A DNA stretch of 15,947 nucleotides. It comes from JBBIND01 sp037444075 (GTDB lineage: Bacteria; Acidobacteriota; Terriglobia; Bryobacterales; Bryobacteraceae). The stretch is from NCBI GenBank assembly GCA_037444075.1, contig JBBIND010000086.1, positions 1-15,947 on the forward strand, written 5' to 3'. The translations under genes were made by a program, and so were the position numbers. How positions within the stretch are numbered: position 1 is the first letter of the stretch; every line of letters begins with the position of its first letter. Shown here piece after piece: positions 1-7,445 of this stretch. The notes under the pieces were generated by a model. The model was not told the DNA's origin. It was given only the letters and a program-made list of their open reading frames with translations, and did not search any database.

Positions 1-36
1 TGTCTGGGAGAGGTTGCTGTTCAGCCTGATTCTGTC

Positions 37-64
37 GGCCGGCCGGTCCGAAGACCGGTCGGCC
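37..64 (-). terminator. Strong hairpin with UUCG tetraloop after the TPR gene
   Basis: A 12-bp stem with a single G-T wobble pairs 37-48 with 53-64 around a 4-base loop at 49-52. Read on the minus strand the loop is TTCG closed by a C-G pair, the unusually stable C(UUCG)G tetraloop. It begins 7 bases beyond the stop codon of the TPR protein gene. No U-run follows on the minus strand, so it is not a textbook intrinsic terminator. It could end transcription with a factor or protect the 3' end of the mRNA. Confidence 0.45.
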
Positions 65-71
65 AAACCGG

Positions 72-1346
72 TTACTTCTTCCTGAGGCCCTTCTTGGCAG
101 GCGGCGGTGGGGCGGGCCAGCCGGAGACGTTGCTCCGCTCGACTTCGAAAGTCAGGTTGAAGGGTTCGGTGGAAAACTCCTGAGGAACGCCTTCGAACTC
201 TATTTCCGTGCCGGGAGGCGCGGCGTTCGGAAACGCCGTATCCAGCTTCAACGTGACCTCAGGCGTGTCGTCCGAGGCAAGCGCAACAGCGACTTCCCTG
301 GGTCTGGCCGCCGGAGTGCCGGAGACCACTTTACCCCTCAGCTTGGGCAGTGCGGCGTTCTTGACCCTTTCGTTGAAGTACTGCATGCCATCGGGTCCGG
401 CGAGTTCCTTCTTGATGCCCAGCCAGAGCGCCAATTGGGGATTCGACGCGCGCAGTTCCTCCTCTCGCCGGTAGGCGATCTCCGCCGCCGACTCGATCTT
501 GAAGTCTTCCGGAGGGAATGCCCGGGTCTGGGCAATTCGGATAACGTCAGCCAATCCGCTCTTATCGCCGTGGTAGTTCGTGTACACGCGCTCCAGGTAG
601 GTCTGGATCTGCTTGCGGTTGGCATCCGGCATGGCGCCTTCACCGGAGAAGTGGGCGGCACGCGCGAAATGGAACAACGCGGCGGACTGCTTTTCGGGGA
701 TGCGTTGCGCTGCGATAACCGTGCCGAGCCAGTAGGAAACCTGCCCGTTGTTCGGGTTGCTGCGCAAGGACTGGGCAAATTCCTTCTCCGCCTCGTCATT
801 GTTCTTGCGGTTCATCGCTATCCAGCCCAGCGTCGTGTGCGCAATGGCCTCCAGGTTGGCACGCTCCTTCTTCCAGGCGTCCTCCGGGGTCGTGGCGGGA
901 CGCTTGTCCGGAGCAAAGGTCTCCTCCAGGGCGCTCAACAACCCGCGGGCGGCTTTGGAGCCGGCATCCAGGCGCCCGGGCGAGGTGTCCGCCAGGGATA
1001 TGGTCAGCACGGTCATCCAGTAGAGCCCCTGGATGTTCTTGCCGTCGATCTTCACCAGCCCTTCGGCGGCCTCAAACATCTTCGCGCCCTGCTGCAAGGC
1101 TTGGTGGGTCTGGATGTAGAAGAGTTGGCGCTCCAAGGCGTAGTCTGAGCCTGGATACTTTTCTTTCCAGGAATCCAGCAGGGCGAGCCTCTTGGCCGCG
1201 TCAGCCTCTTTGGAGATGGACGCGTACAGATCGTACTCCGCCCTGTCTTTCCAGTTCTTTTGTGGAGCCTGGCCCCAGGCGGTGACTCCCAGCGCCGCCG
1301 CGATCACGGCTGCCACGGTCACCCTCATATACTTTTGAAGCAGCAC
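72..1346 (-). CDS. Exported tetratricopeptide-repeat protein of unknown function
   Basis: Predicted 424-residue exported protein. I chose the GTG at 1346 because AGGAGG (1353-1358) sits 6 bases upstream; an ATG at 1328 in the same frame is the alternative. Residues 7-25 (MRVTVAAVIAAALGVTAWG) form a hydrophobic signal sequence with probable cleavage near residues 25-27. The body is helical. Around residues 168-215 a TPR-like helix pair is visible (TTLGWIAMNRKNNDEAEKEF, then a WLGT helix), and the preceding helices are probably degenerate repeats. The C-terminal 90 residues look like a beta-rich tail ending in a proline run (PAPPPP) and a basic KKGLRKK end. TPR proteins usually mediate protein-protein contacts. 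Nothing here shows the partner or an enzymatic role. It is divergent from the transporter pair that begins at 1598. Confidence 0.85.
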   Translation of the reverse strand: MLLQKYMRVTVAAVIAAALGVTAWGQAPQKNWKDRAEYDLYASISKEADAAKRLALLDSWKEKYPGSDYALERQLFYIQTHQALQQGAKMFEAAEGLVKIDGKNIQGLYWMTVLTISLADTSPGRLDAGSKAARGLLSALEETFAPDKRPATTPEDAWKKERANLEAIAHTTLGWIAMNRKNNDEAEKEFAQSLRSNPNNGQVSYWLGTVIAAQRIPEKQSAALFHFARAAHFSGEGAMPDANRKQIQTYLERVYTNYHGDKSGLADVIRIAQTRAFPPEDFKIESAAEIAYRREEELRASNPQLALWLGIKKELAGPDGMQYFNERVKNAALPKLRGKVVSGTPAARPREVAVALASDDTPEVTLKLDTAFPNAAPPGTEIEFEGVPQEFSTEPFNLTFEVERSNVSGWPAPPPPAKKGLRKK

Positions 1347-1455
1347 AAGTAGCCTCCTGCTAGATCTAATGGTCAGCCGCGCCCGAGGTAGTCGAATCCC
1401 CGCAGCGAACCAACCGAGTTTGCGCCCGGCAGCCATGCCGAGCGTGCAATTGCGG

Positions 1456-1485
1456 AGTATATCCAAATCAAAGTCAATCCCGCAA
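1456..1485 (-). promoter_or_regulatory. Possible promoter of the TPR protein gene
   Basis: On the minus strand, TTGCGG (1485-1480) and TATACT (1461-1456) are separated by 18 bases. Transcription from here would give a leader of about 100 bases before the GTG at 1346. The match is fair rather than strong and rests on E. coli-type sigma-70 consensus only. Confidence 0.35.
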
Positions 1486-1576
1486 CCGTTTCCCTCTCCG
1501 CAAGTGGGTGTGTCAATCTTCTCTCGGCATGTTAGATGCGCACGAGGCAGGTTGTGTTTCGGTTCTCCACTCGATG

Positions 1577-1585
1577 TGCTAGAAT
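1577..1585 (+). promoter_or_regulatory. Extended -10 element just before the symporter gene
   Basis: TGCTAGAAT matches the extended -10 pattern TGnTATAAT, with its TAGAAT core at 1580-1585. Only 12 bases separate the core from the ATG at 1598, and no Shine-Dalgarno sequence lies between. The transcript would have a leader of about 6 bases or less. There is no convincing -35 at normal spacing, which an extended -10 can tolerate. Confidence 0.45.
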
Positions 1586-1597
1586 CCGACCTTTCCT

Positions 1598-3055
1598 ATG
1601 CGCTACGCCGACCTGGCAGTGATCTTCCTTTACCTGGGCGGGATCACCTGGTTCGGCGCCCGTTTCAGGCACTCTCAGAAGACTCTGAAGGACTACTTCC
1701 TGGGCGGGCGCAAGACTCCCTGGTGGGCGATCGCTTTTTCGATTGTCTCCACCGAAACCAGCACCCTCACGCTCATCGGCACGCCGGCTCTGGCGTTTGC
1801 CGGCAACCTCGGCTTCCTGCAAGTGGCGCTGGGCTACCTGCTGGGGCGGCTCATCATTTCGTTTCTGTTCCTGCCGCACTATTTCCGCGGGGAAATGTAC
1901 ACAGCCTACGAGTTGATGAGCGCCCGCTTCGGCCAGAGGCTGCGCAAGCTGACCGCAGGCTTGTTCCTGGTCTTGCGCGCGCTCGCCGACGGGGTCCGCA
2001 TTTTCGCCATCTCGCTGGTGGTGTCCATTGTCCTGGGCACGGGCGAACTGGTTTCGATCTTTCTGATCCTCTGCCTGACGATCTTCTACACCTTCGAGGG
2101 CGGCCTTCAGGCGGTCATCTGGACGGAAGTCGTCCAGATGTTCCTTTACGTAGCGGGCGGATTGGTGAGCTTTTTCGTAATTCTGAACAAAGTGTCCGGC
2201 GGCTGGGAACACGTCGTGGCGGTGGCAGGGGAAGCGGCCAAACTGCAGGTGTTCGATTTCAGTTTTTCCCTGACTCCTGAATTCTTTTCGCGCACTTATA
2301 CCTTCTGGGCGGGGTTGATCGGCGGATGCTTCCTCACGACTGCCAGCCATGGCACTGAACAGATGCTGGTGCAGCGCCTGTTGGCGGCCCGGAACCTGGT
2401 GGAAAGCCGCGTGGCTTTGATCACCAGCTGGGTGGTGATTCTGTTTCAGTTCACGCTCTTCCTGCTGATCGGGACCACGCTTTTCGTCTACTTCGCGGAC
2501 AACCAACTGCCGGCGCCGTCTCCGCTCGACAGGCTCTATCCCGAGTTTGTCTGGAACCAGTTGCCCGTCGGAGTGTCCGGGCTGGTGATTGCCGCCATCC
2601 TCGCGGCAGCCATGTCCACGCACAGCGCCGCGTTGAACTCATTGGCCTCGACGACCATCATGGATTTCTACCGGCCCATCAGCGAGCGCCGAAGAAGCGT
2701 TCCGCATACCGATGCAGAGCTGCTTCGCAAGGCTCGCTTTGTGACCATTGCCTGGGGCGGCGTGCTGCTGCTGATTGCCTGGCTGGCACGGCAATGGGGC
2801 TCCGTGCTGGAAGCGGGGCTGGGCATCGCCTCCGTGCTGTACGGTTCCCTGCTGGGAGTGTTCCTGCTCGGGGTGCTCACGCGTAAGCCCAAGGAGAACG
2901 CCGCCATGGCCGGCATGGTGGCGGGGTTCGTGGTGATGCTGTACGTAAGATTCGGCACTTCGATCGCCTGGACCTGGTACGTGCTGATCGGCACAACCGT
3001 AACGTTCGCGGCAGGCTGGCTATTCTCGCAGGCGCAAAAGGACAAACATGCTTGA
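1598..3055 (+). CDS. Sodium:solute symporter family (SSS) transporter
   Basis: Predicted 485-residue inner-membrane protein of the SSS family, which drives uptake of sugars, amino acids, nucleosides or vitamins with Na+. About 13 hydrophobic segments are visible. Family landmarks include the early GGRKTPWWAIAFSIVSTETS stretch (residues 36-55), HGTEQMLVQR near 251-260 (the DQxxVQR-type signature), and the serine-rich STHSAALNSLASTT helix at 340-353. In this family that helix contributes to the conserved Na+ site. Length is near the lower end for the family, and the N-terminus begins directly in the first helix. Its stop codon overlaps the start of the APC permease by 8 bases, so the two are almost certainly co-transcribed and translationally coupled. 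The substrate cannot be read from the sequence. Confidence 0.9.
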   Translation: MRYADLAVIFLYLGGITWFGARFRHSQKTLKDYFLGGRKTPWWAIAFSIVSTETSTLTLIGTPALAFAGNLGFLQVALGYLLGRLIISFLFLPHYFRGEMYTAYELMSARFGQRLRKLTAGLFLVLRALADGVRIFAISLVVSIVLGTGELVSIFLILCLTIFYTFEGGLQAVIWTEVVQMFLYVAGGLVSFFVILNKVSGGWEHVVAVAGEAAKLQVFDFSFSLTPEFFSRTYTFWAGLIGGCFLTTASHGTEQMLVQRLLAARNLVESRVALITSWVVILFQFTLFLLIGTTLFVYFADNQLPAPSPLDRLYPEFVWNQLPVGVSGLVIAAILAAAMSTHSAALNSLASTTIMDFYRPISERRRSVPHTDAELLRKARFVTIAWGGVLLLIAWLARQWGSVLEAGLGIASVLYGSLLGVFLLGVLTRKPKENAAMAGMVAGFVVMLYVRFGTSIAWTWYVLIGTTVTFAAGWLFSQAQKDKHA

Positions 3056-4427
3056 GAACCAAACCGGCACACTGACGCGCGCCCTGGGCACCTGGAGCGC
3101 CATCTCGATCGTGGTGGGCACCGTCATCGGCAGCGGGATCTTCCTGGTCCCGAAGTCCATGATTTTGAGGGTCGGTTCGCCGGAAATGGTGTTCGTCGTG
3201 TGGATCTTCGGCGGGCTGCTCATGCTCGCCGGAGCGCTGACCTACGCGGAACTCTCTGCCGCCCTGCCGGAGGCCGGCGGAGAATATGTTTATCTCCGTG
3301 AAGCGTATGGCCCCTTCTGGGGCTTTCTCTACGGATGGACGCAGCTCTGGGTTGCCAAGAGCGCCTCCATCGCCACGCTGGCGACGGCCTTCTTCTACTT
3401 CCTGGCCCATTTCTGGCCGGATCTGGAGCGCCCGTTTTACACGATCAACCTGCCCATCGGACCCGGAGGCGGACCGTTGGAGCTTACTTTTGGCCAGCTT
3501 CTGGCGATGGCCGTCATCCTCTTCCTGGCGGCCGTCAACTACTGGGGCGTCAAGGTAGGCGGTGAGGTACAGGTAGCCATGACCGTGCTCAAGGTCGGTC
3601 TGATCGCCGGGCTCATCGTCGTCGGCCTGACCTCCAGCCAAGGCTCGACGGCGAACTTCCAGACAAGCGTCCCGGCCGTGGGAGGCTTGGCGGGTTTCTT
3701 TGCGGCGCTGGTGGCAGCACTGTGGGCCTACGACGGTTGGAACAACGTGAGCATGGCGGCGAGCGAAGTGCAGCGGCCGCAGCGGAATCTCCCGATTGCG
3801 CTGATCGCCGGCACGCTCATCGTCATCGTCATCTATCTACTCACCAACCTCGCCTATTTCTATGTCCTCTCGAGCGAGCAAGTGGCCGGAAGTGACCGTG
3901 TGGCCGCGGAGATGATGAGGCGCATTCTAGGCTCGCCGGGTGCGGCGGCAGTGAGCCTGGCGGCGATGGTCTCGATCTTCGCCGCGCTGAACGGGTCCAT
4001 CCTCTCGGGCTCCCGAGTACCTTTCGCCATGGCGCGCGACGGCCTGTTCGTCCCGAGCCTGGCTTACATCAGCCCAAAACACCATACGCCCGCAGTCGCC
4101 ATCTTCACGCTGAGCGCGTGGGCGGCGCTGCTGGTCCTGAGCGGCCGCTTCGAGGAGCTGTTCACGACAGTCATCTTTGCCAGCTGGATCCTGTACGGGA
4201 TGACCGGAGCCGCGGTGATCGTGTTGAGGCGCAAGCAGCCGCACCTTGTGCGCCCCTACCGCACCTTGGGTTATCCGCTCGTACCGGCAGTGTTCGTCGG
4301 CGTGGCCTGCTGCCTGCTCATCGCCACGCTCCTCAGTTCACCGCGCGAGTCCCTGCTCGGTCTGGTTATCATTTTGGCGGGTTTCCCCTTCTATTTCTAC
4401 TGGAAAAGGCGGTCTCCGAAAGCCTGA
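3048..4427 (+). CDS. APC-superfamily amino-acid permease (LAT-like)
   Basis: Predicted 459-residue membrane transporter with about 12 helices. Helix 1 carries the APC substrate-site loop GTVIGSGIF (residues 24-32), where the broken helix binds the amino-acid backbone in this superfamily. AELSAALPEAGGEYVYLREA (67-86) and the later AYDGWNNVSMAASEV segment followed by PQRNLPIA are typical of the L-type/basic amino-acid antiporter (LAT/SteT-like) branch. The start ATG at 3048 lies inside the symporter gene (8-base overlap). An exchange or uptake role for amino acids is well supported, but the exact amino acid is not. Coupling with an SSS transporter suggests two uptake routes for related nutrients, which is inference. 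Confidence 0.9.
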   Translation: MLENQTGTLTRALGTWSAISIVVGTVIGSGIFLVPKSMILRVGSPEMVFVVWIFGGLLMLAGALTYAELSAALPEAGGEYVYLREAYGPFWGFLYGWTQLWVAKSASIATLATAFFYFLAHFWPDLERPFYTINLPIGPGGGPLELTFGQLLAMAVILFLAAVNYWGVKVGGEVQVAMTVLKVGLIAGLIVVGLTSSQGSTANFQTSVPAVGGLAGFFAALVAALWAYDGWNNVSMAASEVQRPQRNLPIALIAGTLIVIVIYLLTNLAYFYVLSSEQVAGSDRVAAEMMRRILGSPGAAAVSLAAMVSIFAALNGSILSGSRVPFAMARDGLFVPSLAYISPKHHTPAVAIFTLSAWAALLVLSGRFEELFTTVIFASWILYGMTGAAVIVLRRKQPHLVRPYRTLGYPLVPAVFVGVACCLLIATLLSSPRESLLGLVIILAGFPFYFYWKRRSPKA

Positions 4428-4437
4428 AAATTTTCGG
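4416..4437 (+). terminator. Weak hairpin spanning the permease stop codon
   Basis: CCGAAA (4416-4421) can pair with TTTCGG (4432-4437) around the stop codon, followed by GGTTTGTCGG. The stem is only 6 bp, the T-run is short and the loop is long. This is a poor intrinsic terminator, listed because it is the only candidate at the end of the transporter unit. Confidence 0.2.
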
Positions 4438-4530
4438 TTTGTCGGCTAATTGAGGGGTCAAACGTGCAATCAGGCCGCGTAAAGTACTAGTAGTAACGGT
4501 AGCCAACTTTCGGAATTCAGAACGAGCCTC

Positions 4531-4560
4531 TTGATTTTCTGTGCTTTCCTGAGATATTAA
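4531..4560 (+). promoter_or_regulatory. Sigma-70-like promoter for the small RGRPP protein
   Basis: TTGATT (4531-4536) and TATTAA (4555-4560) are spaced by 18 bases in an AT-rich patch that stands out from its GC-rich surroundings. The expected start near 4567 would leave a leader of about 85 bases before the ATG at 4651, which contains the hairpin at 4594-4609. Confidence 0.5.
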
Positions 4561-4593
4561 GAGAGTAAGGATCCGGCAGGGGTTGGAGCCTGT

Positions 4594-4609
4594 GTTCCGT
4601 TTTCGGAAC
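4594..4609 (+). promoter_or_regulatory. Leader hairpin upstream of the small RGRPP protein
   Basis: GTTCCG (4594-4599) and CGGAAC (4604-4609) are perfect complements around a TTTT loop. GGCAG (4575-4579) and CTGCC (4612-4616) could close a longer outer stem. The structure lies about 40 bases before the start codon, inside the predicted leader. It does not match a riboswitch class I recognise. It could equally be an operator palindrome at the DNA level. Confidence 0.35.
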
Positions 4610-4650
4610 GACTGCCTGAAGGAGCGCGTCCGATTAATGGAGTGTTTTTT

Positions 4651-4863
4651 ATGGATATCGCCAGAATCTTAACAGAATTGCGCCAGGAACGGGAACAGAT
4701 TGAAGAAGCCATCCTGACGCTGGAACGGCTGACTGCAGGACGTGGAAAGCGTCGTGGCCGGCCACCTGCCTGGCTGTCTGCTCTCAGGAAGCAGGAACGC
4801 GAAGCAGAGAAGGACCGCACGTCGAACGGCAACGCCGACTCTCCACGGGCGGGCGCGCGCTGA
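4651..4863 (+). CDS. Small charged helical protein with AT-hook-like RGRPP motif
   Basis: Predicted 70-residue protein. I start it at ATG 4651 because GGAG (4639-4642) lies 8 bases upstream; a GTG at 4642 in frame would add three residues. Residues 1-29 (from MDIARILTELRQEREQIEEA) are strongly helical with heptad-like leucines and isoleucines and could form a coiled coil. They are followed by a basic segment GRGKRRGRPPAWL (about 32-44) whose RGRPP core resembles the minor-groove AT-hook and the H-NS-type DNA-binding loop. The tail is charged and disordered. I recall similar short proteins in Acidobacteriota genomes but cannot verify that here. A small nucleoid-associated or regulatory DNA-binding role is an inference. 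It has its own promoter-like sequence and foldable leader. Confidence 0.7.
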   Translation: MDIARILTELRQEREQIEEAILTLERLTAGRGKRRGRPPAWLSALRKQEREAEKDRTSNGNADSPRAGAR

Positions 4864-4874
4864 CAGGCCCGCGA

Positions 4875-4900
4875 GCCGGCAGCACACCGATGCTGGCGGC
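4875..4900. terminator. Hairpin between convergent genes
   Basis: GCCGGCAGCA (4875-4884) pairs with TGCTGGCGGC (4891-4900) around a 6-base loop, 9 of 10 pairs matching. It lies between the end of the small RGRPP gene and the end of the wall-hydrolase gene, which converge. TATTTTTGG follows on the plus side at about 4919-4927, rather far for a classical U-tract. It may be a bidirectional terminator. Confidence 0.35.
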
Positions 4901-4993
4901 AGGTGGGCGGTTCCTCCGTATTTTTGGCGCTGTGAGTAAGCGGACGAGGCTCGCTGCGCTGAGAGTCAAAGCTGGTCTATTCGCTACCTCAAA

Positions 4994-7445
4994 TCAGTAA
5001 AGCAAGTAGGCGCGCCGGGTCTCCAGGAAGCCGGCTAGCTCATCCGCGAGCCGCTGGGCCAGCAGCCGTGGGTCTTCTCCCGCCTGGAGGCTCTCGATGG
5101 TGCGGCGGTTGCCGATCAAGCGAGCGTTCAGTTCCCACTTGACCTGACCAGGGTAGAGTTTCTCCAACGCAGCGGCTATTTCCAAACCCAGCCGGACGCT
5201 CTGAAAGACCTCCCGCTCAGTGATGACAAACCTCACACCCTCAATCTGCTTTCCGGCGAATCGCGAAGCATCGGGCGTGAGGCGTGTCGGGTAGAAGCGC
5301 ACGCCGGGAACCTGGCGCGCGTTAAGGTACGCCGCCAGTTCGGGACCCTTGATCCAATCCGCCCCAATCTGCTCAAAAGGGCTGTCCGTGCCGCGGCCGA
5401 CGGAGTAGTTTGGCAGGTATTCCAGCATTGCCACGCCGGGGTAAAGCAAGGCGGCGTTGAGGCTTCGCATGTTCGGCGAGGGGTTGATCCAGGACAAACC
5501 GGTGGAGTCGAACCAGTCGCCGCGCTGCCAACCTTCCATGGCGATCACTTTCAGATTGGCCTTCAGCTTTCGCTCTGCGTTGGCCAGGCGGGCGATTTCG
5601 CCGAGAGTCATGCCGTGCCGCAGTGGCAACGTGCAGCAGCCGACGAAGCTCTCCAGTTCCTGGTCGAGGAGCGGACCCTCGACGTGCACTCCGTTGATCG
5701 GGTTCGGCCGGTCCAGAACGAGGAATGAAATGCCCAGTTTCCCGGCTTCCTCCATCGCATACAGCATCGTGCACATGTACGTNNNNNNNNNNNNNNNNNN
5801 NNNNNNNNNNNNNNNNNNNNNNNNNNNNNNNNNNNNNNNNNNGGTCCAGAACGAGGAATGGAATGCCCAGTTTCCCGGCTTCCTCCATCGCATACAGCAT
5901 CGTGCACATGTACGTGTAAAAGCGCGCGCCGACGTCCTGCATGTCGAACACCAGTACGTCCAGGCCACGCAGCATCTCGGGCGAGGGTCTACGGTTGCTG
6001 CCAAGGTACAGGCTCCAAATGGGAAGTCCGGTGACTTCGTCTTTGCCGTGGGCTACTTTTTCGTGATCATCGCGGCCTCCGAGACCGTGTTCCGGCGAAA
6101 AAAGAGCGCTGATCTTGACGCCCGCCGCCAGCATCAGATCAATGTTCCGCTTTCCTTCGCGGTCCAATCCGGTGTGATTCGTGATCAGACCCACGCGCCG
6201 TCCCTGGAGTTCGTCAAACCGCCGGGCGGCGAGAACATCCAGGCCCGTGAGCGTCCTTCCGTTGCGGGCTACGGGCCTACGCGCGTTGGCGACGGTTTCG
6301 TTGTACCCCGTGAGGCTGACGCCGGCGAGGTTGACACCGAACGAGGCGGCTGCAATCGAAGCCACGCGCCCGCGCAGCGACGTGATGGCGGGACGCCGCT
6401 TGGGGTGGACACTGTTCGCCAGAAGGACGACATAGGATTCCGTCTGGGGGTCGATCCAGAGCGACGTGCCGGTGAAGCCGGTGTGGCCGAACGAGCCCAC
6501 GGGAAACAACTCGCCTCGGTTGCCGGAGTAAGGCGAATCGATATCCCAGCCGAGTCCCCGCAGGACGGGCTGGAATCCGGGCGACTGCGGCGTGGTCATC
6601 TTGCGCACGCCTGCCTCGCTCAAGATACGCACACCGGATCTTTGGCCCAGGCCAAGGATCATCTCGGCGTAGCGCGAAAGGTCATCGGCGGTCGTAAACA
6701 GGCCGGCGTGGCCGGTGAGTCCCTCCATGGCCCGCGCCACTTCATCGTGGACGACTCCGCGCAGCGGTTCCCGGAAACCGGCCGGCCGCTCCGTCGGAGC
6801 GATGCGGGAGACGAGCGAAGCAGGCGGCACGAACATGGTGTCCGCCATGCCAAGCGGTTCATAGATCCGCTGACGGCAGAACTCGGGAAGGTTGTTGCCG
6901 CTAACCCGGCGCACGATCTCACCCAGCAAGATGTAGTTGACATCGCTGTAAATGAAGCGCTCTCCCGGCGCTGCGACGGGCTTCTCCGTCAGAGCCTTGC
7001 TGATCCCGGTAGCGTATCCTCCCCACGGCGTCTTGATGTCCAGCGTGGGACGCAGGCCTGAGAAATGAGCCAGCAGGTGACGCACCGTGACTTCGCTTTG
7101 GCCGGCCTGGAACTCGGGCAGATAGTCGATTACGCGGTCGTTGAGGCGCAGGCGCCCTTCCTCGAGCAGGATTGTGGCGGCGGTGGCTGTGGCGACGACT
7201 TTGGTCAAGGAGGCCGAGTCGAATACCGTGTCCTCGGTCATCGGCTCGCGAGCCGGTGTCAGGGACCGCGCACCGTACGCTTTCCGATAGATCACGCGCC
7301 CCTGACGCCCGATCAAGACCACCGCCCCGGGCACCTGGTCGGCCTCAATGGCGCGGGTGATCGCGGCGTCCACATCGGCCAATCCGCGGAATTCCGTGTT
7401 GCTCCAGGCTGTAACGGCCAAGGCAAGAACAGCGAGTCTTTTCAA
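4994..7445 (-). CDS. Secreted AmiE-like serine hydrolase fused to NamZ exo-N-acetylmuramidase (DUF1343), interrupted by an assembly gap
   Basis: The start is TTG 7445 with GGGAGG (7456-7451) 5 bases upstream, and it overlaps the dehydratase stop by 4 bases (TTGA). Residues 1-18 form a short hydrophobic signal. The N-terminal domain (about 22-370) is a beta-lactamase/AmiE fold with catalytic S79-L-T-K82, Y166-S-D, and H321-T-G replacing KTG. The second domain (about 398 to the end) is DUF1343/NamZ, with RVGLITNHTG (417-426), FSPEHG (449-454), FDMQDVGARFYTY (500-512) and DRPNPINGVHVEGP. Family knowledge: B. subtilis AmiE removes stem peptides from MurNAc, and NamZ then releases MurNAc from non-reducing ends; both act outside the cytoplasm. 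Here the two are one polypeptide. The N run at 5783-5842 and the duplicated flanks shift the frame. Deleting 133 bases (the Ns plus one repeat copy) gives 2319 bases, exactly 773 codons including the stop. Confidence 0.88.
5710..5782. repeat. Left copy of a 73-base duplication flanking the gap
   Basis: The sequence from GGTCCAGAACGAGG to CATGTACGT is identical to 5843-5915 except at one base: A at 5728 versus G at 5861. It ends exactly where the N run begins. The difference gives ISFLVLD here and IPFLVLD in the right copy. Proline is the residue I expect in this NamZ segment. Confidence 0.95.
5783..5842. other. Assembly gap (60 N)
   Basis: Sixty unknown bases sit inside the NamZ domain coding region. 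Because the same 73 bases lie on both sides, the two contig ends overlap in reality, so the true gap length is negative and no sequence is likely missing. Confidence 0.97.
5843..5915. repeat. Right copy of the 73-base duplication flanking the gap
   Basis: This copy begins immediately after the N run and matches 5710-5782 at 72 of 73 positions. It continues in frame with the N-terminal part of the gene (upstream in the minus-strand reading), while the left copy continues in frame with the C-terminal part. Confidence 0.95.

Noticed and set aside
1532..2623. A 363-codon minus-strand frame opposite the symporter
   Set aside because: Rich in Gln, Arg and His with no hydrophobic or domain pattern; it is the antisense shadow of a transmembrane transporter gene.
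4426..4435. Palindrome GAAAATTTTC after the permease stop as an operator
   Set aside because: Ten bases of simple A/T symmetry at a gene end, with no promoter nearby to regulate.
5710..5915. A biological direct repeat or mobile-element target duplication
   Set aside because: The repeat abuts an N run on both inner sides and lies inside a conserved domain; unmerged contig ends explain it fully.
4994..6004. A separate NamZ gene or a genuine frameshift in the wall hydrolase
   Set aside because: Collapsing the duplicated 73 bases and the Ns restores a single frame exactly, so the break is an assembly artefact and not a mutation.
5457..7061. A long plus-strand open frame opposite the wall-hydrolase gene
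   Set aside because: It is antisense to strong AmiE/NamZ motifs, runs through the N gap and has a composition typical of GC-rich shadow frames; no domain is recognisable.
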